Shown here: piece by piece, positions 56,447 to 64,000 of the stretch
How positions within the stretch are numbered: position 1 is the first letter of the stretch
How the letters are laid out: each line of letters begins with the position of its first letter
Assembly (NCBI GenBank): GCA_000320605.2
Contig: KB445820.1
Span: 62,001-126,000 of the forward strand
Direction: 5' to 3'
From: Gelatoporia subvermispora B
Taxonomy: Eukaryota; Basidiomycota; Agaricomycetes; Polyporales; Gelatoporiaceae
Length of the DNA: 64,000 nucleotides
Notes under the pieces: generated by a model
Seen by the model: only the letters and a program-made list of their open reading frames with translations
What the model was told of the DNA's origin: nothing
The model's database searches: none
Translations under genes and position numbers: made by a program

Positions 56447-57634
56447 CGTGAGGGATGGTGGTACAACAACAGGAGGGCGTTAGGGGTATTGGGCGGAAGG
56501 CGACTTGGGGACGAACAAGGGGCAAAGGTTGACGGGGAGGAGGGGGCTCCCTTTTATCGGCGGTAACAACCGGCACGCGGTGTTTATTTGCGCAGGGGGC
56601 CAAAAGGCGCGCATGCCCTTTCTCGTGCCTTCCAGGCTCGCATCGAGTCCGTCTCGTCCCTCCCCTCGGCGGCGGCCTCCCCTCTCCCGCCCTTCCGTCG
56701 TGCAGCACAGCGCCCCCGACGGCGGGCCTGTCGCGTCCACGAACTCTTGTCAACGTGCATCGAGCTCTGGACACTCGGCGCACATCCCTGAGAATCGTCG
56801 CCGCCGCGTGGGAGACCCAGCGTGATGACCTGCATCAGCGAAGCAACCCATCTGACGTTCCTCGCACGCGGCGCGAGCTATATTCATCTCGGACGCTGCC
56901 GGGCTCAAACGTTTCCCCCAATCTCGCGTGCAGAGCGTCCAGCACGCTCGACGCGGCGCGAGCGGTGGGCACACCGCCGGCTGCGTGACCCCTGCTCATA
57001 GCTGCTCATCTATCCTGCCTTGCGCAGCGCGCTCGGCTCGCGAGTCCGGGGTACATAAGCGAGCTGACAACGTCATTGCACGTGGATTTGTCACTACAAC
57101 CTCTCCTCCTTAGCAGATGCTCCAAAGCCTCCCTCGCTGCGGGCAAACAACAGGCACGATGCATGAACAACAAGCAAGGCTCGCGCAGGCTGCGCATCGA
57201 ACTAATCGCATCCCAGGAGTTATAAACGCAGCTAAAGGGGTCCGTTAAAGACTCGATTAAACACAAGGCAACAATATGTTTGTATGATGTCATCACAATA
57301 CCTTGCGGCCGATCCAAGTCCGGCACTTGCTTCAGATGTTTTACCGGCGTCAGCGGCTTAAGGAGTCGTCAGAGGCGTCGATTGAATTTCGTTGATTTTA
57401 AAGAAAGTTCTGAACTTTATTTCTTTGCTTTGACCGAGAGGTGGATCGTCTGATGCGCGCACGGCACCGCTCAGAAAGAAATCATTTCCGTTACCGTGCA
57501 GCGCAGCATATATTGCTGTAAATGATTGCCCACTGAGCAGATGAAAAAAGGTGTCAATCGAGATGGGCGAAATACAATAGTAGGGAGATACGTTTAATTT
57601 TCCGTCCTGCTCATCGCATAGCAGCTCGTTCAGT
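56447..57634. other. Intergenic
   Basis: The promoter of the GPI protein and the 3' flank of the SQT1 gene. Several GC-rich open frames at 56500-56990 run on both strands at once and are base-composition artefacts. An AT-rich stretch at 57360-57640 adjoins the SQT1 stop. Confidence 0.35.
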
Positions 57635-59141
57635 TTATTCCGTAGGGAACACCAGACAGACACCATCATCTCCCGCACTAACCACGGCGGAGCCGTCCGC
57701 CGACAGGGCAGCTCCTAGAACAGGCCCTTGATGCCCCTTATTCTCGCGGACGAGCGTGCCCGTCCGCGCGTCCCAGGTGCGCAACGTCTTATCGGTCGAC
57801 GCGGACACGAGCAGATGCGATTTTGGTGCGGGCAGCCGCAGCAAGGTCGTCACCGCGTCCTGTAGGATGAGGTAAGCGCATCAGCGACCCAGTCTTCACC
57901 ATCGCGGGAGCGGGCAATCGAGGCCTCCGCCCGCCCCCGAGAACCGCGGGGCTCACCTCGTGCTGGAGCGTCGCGCGCAAACGCATCGTGCTCAGGTCCC
58001 AGATGCACACCTTCCCGTCCGTCCCGCCCGTTGCGACGATGCCCCCCGAGCTCGGCGCGGCCGCCGCCGAGCCCGCCGCGGCGCCCGTGAGCTCCACGAA
58101 CGCGACCGCCTCGACGCTGTCCGCCTCACCGTGCCCCCCGAGCGCGCCGACGACCTCGCCCTTGCTAAGGCTCACGACGCGCACGGTGCCCGTCGAGCCG
58201 CCGACGATCGCGAGCGTGGACGCGGGGTTCACGCCTACTGAGGTGATGCCCTCGACGTTGAACCGCGCGTCCTCTGCGGTCAGCTTGAAAACCGGCGCGG
58301 GGCTGCGCGGGTCCCAGAAGATCAATGTGCCTTCGGCGTCCGCGGTCAGGATGCGCTTTCCGTCGGGCGTGAAGTCGCCGCACTGTACGGGTCCAGTATG
58401 GCCTGCGAAGACTTGCATGGTGTTTCCGGATGGAACTGACATGGGCGCAGGATATTAGCGCACAATATCGGGATTAGCTGCGAATGACGTACGTTGCCAG
58501 AGCCATACTGTTGTGTCATTCGAGCCCGCGAGAAGGACAGATCCTTTAGGATGCCATCTTAGCCACTATACTCAGATCCGCACAGATATCTTCGTTGAGA
58601 GATGAGACATACACCCGAGATTCACGTGCAGACTCACCATGACCTCGTCTGGCCCCTGCAGCTCCGTCAGGAACTCCCACGTCTGCCAGCTCTCCTTGCC
58701 CACTCTGCGCCATATGCGCACCTTGCCGTCCATACCGCCCGTCGCGATCATCTCGCCGTCCGCGCTGAACGCGACGCACGTCACGCTGTCCGTGTGCCCC
58801 GTCAGCTTCACGACCTCGTCGCCCGTGGTGTAGTCCCAGATGTAGCCCAGGTCGTCCTCGCCGCCCGACGCCGCGAGCGTCGCGGACGGGTGTGCCGCGA
58901 TCGCGAAGACGGAGCCGTTGTGCGTCGGGAAGTGCTGCATCGAGTTGTCCTCCCACACGACCTCGTCGTCCGCGCCCGGCCCTGCGCCCATCTCCATCAT
59001 CATCTCCTCACCTTCGCCCTCGCCCTCGTCCATAGGAAGATCCCCGTCGTCCGCGACCTCGATGTAGACATCGTTCGGGTCGAGGAAGTCCTCCTCCTCG
59101 CCCTGCTCAAAGTTCTCGTCGTGCACTTCCTCCGAGGCCAT
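57635..59141 (-). CDS. SQT1: WD40 ribosome-assembly chaperone (SQT1/AAMP)
   Basis: Dedicated chaperone of ribosomal protein uL16 (Rpl10) in yeast. The ATG at 59141 opens MASEEVHDENFEQGEEEDFL, an acidic N-terminus with a Glu/Met run, then the first WD blades (NGSVFAIAAHPSATLAASGG, YIWDYTTGDEVVKLTGHTDS, VRIWRRVG). A short exon at about 58560-58430 gives WHPKGSVLLAGSNDTTVWLW. The next gives LPSGNTMQVFAGHTGPVQCG, GTLIFWDPRSPAPVFKLTAE, GGIVATGGTDGKVCIWDLST, and the last gives HLLVSASTDKTLRTWDARTG to DDGVCLVFPTE, with the stop at 57637-57635. Blade number and the acidic head fit SQT1/AAMP. An Ala-rich insert sits between blades 5 and 6. Confidence 0.9.
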
Positions 59142-59674
59142 AGGGGTTCCAGCAAATGCGACCGATGTGTATAGATGGATGTTTTGCGCGAGAATGGATG
59201 CTTTTTGAGACGGGGGGAAAGGGTGGAAGCGCTCGGGCTGAGTAACGGCTTAGAGAGATGCGATTTCGCAGCGGACACGAGCAGATCTCGAGCCCGATCT
59301 TCCTCGATTACATAAGAAAATTTCGAGAGGAGGCGGCGAGCAGACCCGGAGTCGTGCTGCGTTCATGACTCCTTCGACAAGGATATCCATCGAAGGATGC
59401 TGTGGGATGATGAGAAATACACATAGAGCATCACGGGACTTTTTCATTTTCATTGCAACGAGTGGGCTATATCGAAAGTTGTGCTTGAACAAGCAGGGGT
59501 CGTTGACGTTCACGGGCGTCTCAATCGACGCTCGTCCAACGAGAACACAAGCGCGCAATCGGTTCAGCGGTTACCTCGACCATGACAGTCCCTGCTGCCG
59601 ACGGTGCCTTCCCTCTGTCTGCAGAGGGCGTTTCTTCCGGAATACTCGCGGAAGTGTGAATCTTGGCTCGTTAT
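59142..59674. other. Divergent promoter region
   Basis: 530 bp between divergent SQT1 and carnitine acetyltransferase. No distinct element is recognised. Confidence 0.4.
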
Positions 59675-62061
59675 ATGCGGCTGCTACTCCGTCAGATTTT
59701 TCGCCGACCCATGCAGACCTCCCGTGCCTTGCACTCGCGACCTGACGGTCTGGGGCCAAAAGCTCGTCTCCCCCGTCTGCCTGTCCCAGATCTTCACAAG
59801 ACACTGCAGAAGTATGTCAAGTCTTTGGAGCCGCTCTTGCTAGAAGAGGAGGCTCGCGGAGGACCGTCGTTCAAGGAGAGCTTGTCCCAGCGCGAGAAAT
59901 GGGCCGATGATTTCGAGCACGGCCTGGGGAAAGTCTGCCAGGAGCGCTTGCTAGGTATGTCCCATTAGTTGTGTTTCCTGGAATCAGGTACTTATTGCCA
60001 TGGACTATGTGCAGCCCTGGACAAAGCCTCGCCGTTCAATTGGCTTGACGACAATTTCTGGCTCAAGAAGGCCTACCACGAGTACCGTGCGCCGCTCATC
60101 CTCAACACGAGCTGGTGGTTAGCGTTTAACAACGACCCCAACGTACCCCAGGATGTTCTCTCAGGCAGTAGCGCTTCATCTCGTGCTGGCATTACAGACT
60201 GGCAGATCAAAAGAGCGGCATGGCTTGCCTATAGAATGCTAGACTGCAAGGCGCGGGTCGAAAGGTTCGGCGTGCATTGCTGCATTCTCACTCATGGAGG
60301 CTGACCTGAGCCTCAGGCAAGAACTGTATCCGGACACGACCCGTACGGGTGTGTGGTTCCATGACTGCGTCTCGAAGACGTTCAACATCTGCCGCATGCC
60401 TCAGCCGGAATGTGACACGCTCAGCTTACCCGCCCCTCCGCAATCAGTACATGCTCGCAAGATCGTCGTATTCGTTCATGACTGGCTATATGCGGTCGAA
60501 GTCCTCGACCAGGAGTTACAGCCGCTAAAGGCTGGGGAGATCGGTCGCAGACTGAACGCTGTAGTCGACGACGCAGAAAAGCGTCTCGCACGGGGAGAGA
60601 AGGCTGTCCCTGTCGGCGTGCTGACCGCCGACGATAGAGATCATTGGACAAAAGTTAGCCTCCATGTTTTGTCGGGCATACCTGTGGGTCACTAATCGTC
60701 CGCGCAGAATCTAGACTATCTTCTATCCCTCTCGCCACAAAATCACGATACCCTGCAAGTCATACAACACTCCTCATTCGCCCTCTCGCTCGATCATTAT
60801 ACCTATGTACTTCCATCTTCGACGTCCCTAGAACTCGACACAGTCCCCGAAATCACCGCTCACTTGCACAACATCCGCTCGGGACCCGCTGACCGGCCCG
60901 CACATAACCGCTGGTTCGACAAACCGATCAATTTGATCGTCGAGTCTAATTCTCGTGCTGGCGCGCTGGGCGAGCACTCGCCCGTAGATGCGCTTGTACC
61001 GAGCATGGTCGCAGAATACGCGCTCGTGGAGAACCTGTACGTCGAGGAGCTGGAGGGTGCAACGCTCCCCAGCGGTGTCCCTTCCACGACTGGATGGGAA
61101 CGGCTTGACTGGGTCACGGATGAGCACGTCCGCCAGGCATGTGCAGACGCCGAGCAGAGGACGGTTGCGTTGGTCCAGGACTCGGACAATGGCATCATGG
61201 ACTTCACTGACTACGGCACGGAATGGATCAAGTCTGAAGGTACGCTCCACGTATGCATGCAATCGCTCCAGTCGTTGACAACATGTCATTCTTGTCGTCG
61301 TAGCCCGCCTCTCGCCCGACGCATACATCCAGATGGCGCTTCAGCTTGCGTGGTATCGTACACGAGGCGATTTCACCGCTACGTACGAAACGGCCCTCAC
61401 CAGGCTGTTCCAACACGGGCGCACGGAGACCATTCGTACCTTATCTACGGATAGTCGAGCGTTCGTTCTCGCCATGTGCGATCCCGTCGTCTCGGTGTGT
61501 GACCTTGCATCTCCACCATCGTGTATCTCTGAGTCCTGCTATAGAACCAGACACGCCTCTCGCTTCTTCGGCGCGCCGTTCAGACGCACACCTCCCTCAC
61601 GCGCGACGCTGCGACCGGCCGCGGCATCGATCGACACCTCCTAGGGCTGCAGCTCATGCTTCGGCGAGACATCGGCGAACGACACGCCTTACTTGACGAC
61701 GAGCTCTTCGGGCGCAGTCAGCAGTGGAAACTTAGCACGAGCGGCCTCAGCGCAGGACCTCTCTTCCGCGGTACTGGGTAAGCCTCCTCCGTTATCTTCT
61801 CGAGCGCGGCTCACGACGCCGCGCAGGTTCGGTACGTCGTACGAAGACGGTTACGGGATCAACTGTGAGTCTACAAATGCTACTTCGTCATTCATCGCTC
61901 ATCCCTCGGCAGATCTGGCCGGCCCCGATGTCGTGAAGTTCGGGATCGAGTCCAAGTACTCGAGTCCCCTCACCTCAACTGCGAGATTCGAGCAGGCTAT
62001 CAGGGATGCTTTGCATGACATGAGGCATATTTGCATATTGACCGAGCGAGCACATATGTAA
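59675..62061 (+). CDS. Carnitine O-acetyltransferase
   Basis: Moves acetyl groups between CoA and carnitine for transport between organelles and needed for growth on C2 sources. The ATG at 59675 gives MRLLLRQIFRRPMQTSRALH, a strong mitochondrial presequence. Then PRLPVPDLHKTLQKYVKSLE, FNWLDDNFWLKKAYHEYRAP, SWWLAFNND, WQIKRAAWLAYRMLDCKARV, ELYPDTTRTGVWFHDC, NRWFDKPINLIVESNSRAGA and the catalytic LGEHSPVDALVPSMVAEYAL. Later come IQMALQLAWYRTRGDFTATY, the substrate-binding WKLSTSGLSAGPL (STS) and FGTSYEDGYGINYLAGPDVV. The end has no peroxisomal SKL-type signal. The stop is at 62059-62061. Nine or so short introns. This set of features matches the Cat2-like branch, though yeast Cat2 is dual targeted. 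Confidence 0.9.
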
Positions 62062-62075
62062 CTACAGCATGTAGT

Positions 62076-64000
62076 CTAGAAGAAGGGGTATGTCTCTAAA
62101 TCATCCTCCGGGACCCAAGCTTCATCAGGAGATGCTGCTGCCATTCTACCAACCAGGCTATAGATGCCTGGGCTTCTCTCATCGAGAAGGAATGACCAGT
62201 TGGTAAAAATAAACATGCCTCTTTTACATCTCGTAAGCATAACATTGGTGCGGCGCAAGTCCTCTAAAAAGCCTAAGGCCTTTGTGCGGACTAATGAGAT
62301 GACAATATAATCGTCCTCATTGCCTATTTGTAATCAGTCTCTAGATCCATCACATAGCTTGGCAATCTACTTACCTTGGAATGAATCAACATTAAAGCAC
62401 TTGTTTGCCCAGCTAAGGCCTGTGGCCTTCATTTGAGTTTCGATGAGATTTCTTTGGGCTTCGTAAGGTGTAATAATGCGGTAGCTTCTGTCTTCAGCCT
62501 GTAGTCTGGCTGCAAGTTTCAAGATTGCCTGACACTGGGCTTGATTCTAAAACTTGAGTTAGCTAGAAAACAAACCAGTAAAATATAAAGATTTATCTAC
62601 CTTAAAGCTTGTTAATTCACGGCCTTCACGATCACCATTTACATTCACAAAGTAACAAGCATTTTGTGTATCCTTTATGGGATGCTCTGGGTTGGACTGC
62701 AATTGACCATCATACACTGCATCTGAGATGATGTTGCCAATCTGAGGGGGCATACGATCTTTAAGAGATATTAGTAAGTAATGTGATATATGAAGTGTAC
62801 TGCACTTACACTGTATGTTAAGCAAGAGAGCCTTCTGGCATAAATGGTCAATATCAAATATGCTTTGAATGTCTTCAATTTCATCTTGACCATATGGTGG
62901 CACTAAATTAGAGTAAGCAACTTTCAAAATCATGAAACAATAACAGTGCTTACATTGTTTATCATCACCAATAAAGCATAGTTTGTGTATAGTAGGAAAG
63001 TTGGTAAGTATGGGATTATAGTTAGACAAGATGATTTGGCTAGCTTCATCAATAACTAGGGATTGTATAGGAACTCGACCAGTAAAAAGTGTAATTCGAG
63101 GATTTGCAAGCATAGCTAAGGTGCACAAAATCACCTGGCATCCCTGAACTGACTTAGTGGCCAAGCGAAAGTCATCTGAGCGAATAACATTTTTGCTAAG
63201 ACCATAATAATGATGCTCATGCCTGTACTAGAAATGAGTTTAGAGGCTAGAAGTAGATATTTAGGTCTTACCAATCTTCATGAAAGTCCCTAGAAACCAG
63301 AAGTTTCCAGTTCAAGAAGCCAACATCAGCAAGCTTCTCAGCAATGTTTTTCACAGCCACATTAGACTGTGCAATAAGCCAGATGCCACCAAGGCCTGAT
63401 GCAATAGCAGACATGACATATGCAGCAATTACTGTAGTCTTGCCAGTACCAGGAGGCCCCTGTATCATGGTAATACGGTGGTCATCTGACATTGTAAGCA
63501 TATGCTCAACAGCAGCTAGCTGAGAGTCATTGAGAGGTCGTTGGGAGGTTATGGGAGTGTCAGAGGATGTGGGCCAGGCTTCAGGCCAGGTAAAGTCAGC
63601 AGAAGGGTGCCAAATGTATCGAATGAATGGATTGTCGGAGAGTTTTACCCGGCCTTGAAGGGCATGGAGAATGGATGCACCCTTCTGACTCTCCAGGTTG
63701 GTCGGACGACCAGCACCGACCGTAGTGAAGGCCGTAATGGTCTTGTCATCGAGCATCGTCTCCGCTTTGATGCTGGCGGAGCGGCCCGAGACATCAGCAG
63801 TTCGTCCACGAAGCGTGTATTCAGCGCCGGAGTGCGCGTCCTTCACGGTCATCGCGATTTGCTGCGCGCGTCGTGAGCTCCTATCCACGCGCAATCATGG
63901 CCACGGTACCAGTGTACTCACCTCGTCTTTCCGAAACCGACTCTGGAAGCGCGAGGCTTTGACTTGGGCCTTCTTCTTGTGCATCATGGCCGAATCGAAC
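62076..64000 (-). CDS. SF1 RNA/DNA helicase (UPF1/NAM7-like AAA_11/AAA_12), partial
   Basis: C-terminal two-thirds of an SF1 helicase; the start lies beyond the right edge. In order: RAQQIAMTVKDAHSGAEYTL, RPLNDSQLAAVEHMLTMSDD (Q motif region), MIQGPPGTGKTTVIAAYVMS (Walker A), SNVAVKNIAEKLADVG, VIDEASQIILSNYNP (Walker B, DEAS), LCFIGDDKQ (motif III), YRMPPQIGNIISDAVYDGQL, then YRIITPYEAQRNLIETQMKA (motif IV/V region), GNEDDYIVISLVRTKALGFL and RRTNVMLTRCKRGMFIFTNW (motif VI). The stop is at 62078-62076. The junction near 63895-63920 is not resolved in frame. Distal exons (62.1-63.2 kb) are about 30-40% GC by eye, the proximal exon (63.5-63.9 kb) about 55%. Function (RNA surveillance, silencing or other) cannot be told. 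Confidence 0.85.

Noticed and set aside
56480..56990. Overlapping GC-rich open frames on both strands
   Set aside because: Mutually overlapping frames of biased composition without domain content.
1..64000. CRISPR arrays, prophage, bacterial operons, complete transposons
   Set aside because: No regularly spaced direct repeats, transposase or integrase, or ribosome-binding-site organisation seen; the window is clearly fungal nuclear DNA.

Overview
The window is from a filamentous basidiomycete, most likely an Agaricomycete wood- or litter-decaying fungus (inference). The signs are dense genes with many short (about 45-65 nt) GT-AG introns, an aquaporin with Agaricomycete-style NPN/NTA signatures, secreted oxalate decarboxylases and tannase-family esterases, and long Ser/Pro-rich uncharacterised proteins. 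There are no bacterial-style operons, no CRISPR array, no rRNA and no recognisable transposase gene. Exon models were built by hand from splice consensus plus protein-family continuity, and a transcript would settle the uncertain ends.

Layout. 1-0.6 kb: 5' part of a TSC13-type enoyl reductase gene (minus strand, runs off the left edge). 0.6-4.9 kb: gene-poor, with an intron-containing tRNA-Trp candidate, a tRNA 3'-half fragment and a 30-bp tandem repeat. 4.9-11.2 kb: a tandem duplication carrying two intact 14-exon tannase/feruloyl-esterase genes. 11.3-14.8 kb: an aquaporin and a mitochondrial GGQ release-factor-like gene, embedded in a second duplication whose other copy has lost the release-factor gene. 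16.3-20.1 kb: oxalate decarboxylase 1 and a mitochondrial alpha/beta hydrolase (IMO32/EAT1 type). 20.3-29 kb: a Ser-rich protein, tRNA-His guanylyltransferase (THG1), an acidic unknown protein and the SAGA deubiquitinase UBP8. 29.5-36 kb: a HIT-family hydrolase, oxalate decarboxylase 2 and an acidic unknown protein. 37.5-48.1 kb: a pterin-dehydratase-like protein, an alpha/beta hydrolase, a forkhead factor with FG-type repeats, a CmcJ/NvfI (GA4 desaturase-like) protein and a basic nuclear-type unknown protein. 48.5-62.1 kb: methionyl-tRNA synthetase with a C-terminal WHEP domain, a secreted lactonase-type beta-propeller, a Ser-rich GPI-anchored Kre9-like protein, the ribosomal chaperone SQT1/AAMP and carnitine acetyltransferase. 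62.1-64 kb: the 3' part of an SF1 (UPF1/NAM7-like) helicase gene whose distal exons are strikingly AT-rich.

How the genes relate. Most are ordinary housekeeping genes (fatty-acid elongation, tRNA maturation and charging, mitochondrial ribosome rescue, ribosome assembly, chromatin deubiquitination, acyl-carnitine transfer). The accessory layer is two secreted oxalate decarboxylases, two tandem secreted tannase-family esterases, a secreted lactonase-like propeller and an aquaporin, which fits oxalate detoxification and breakdown of plant phenolic esters. The most notable structural features are conserved micro-exons (13, 4 and 8 nt) that encode catalytic or core residues, GC-AG introns, and two tandem duplications caught at different stages of divergence and loss.
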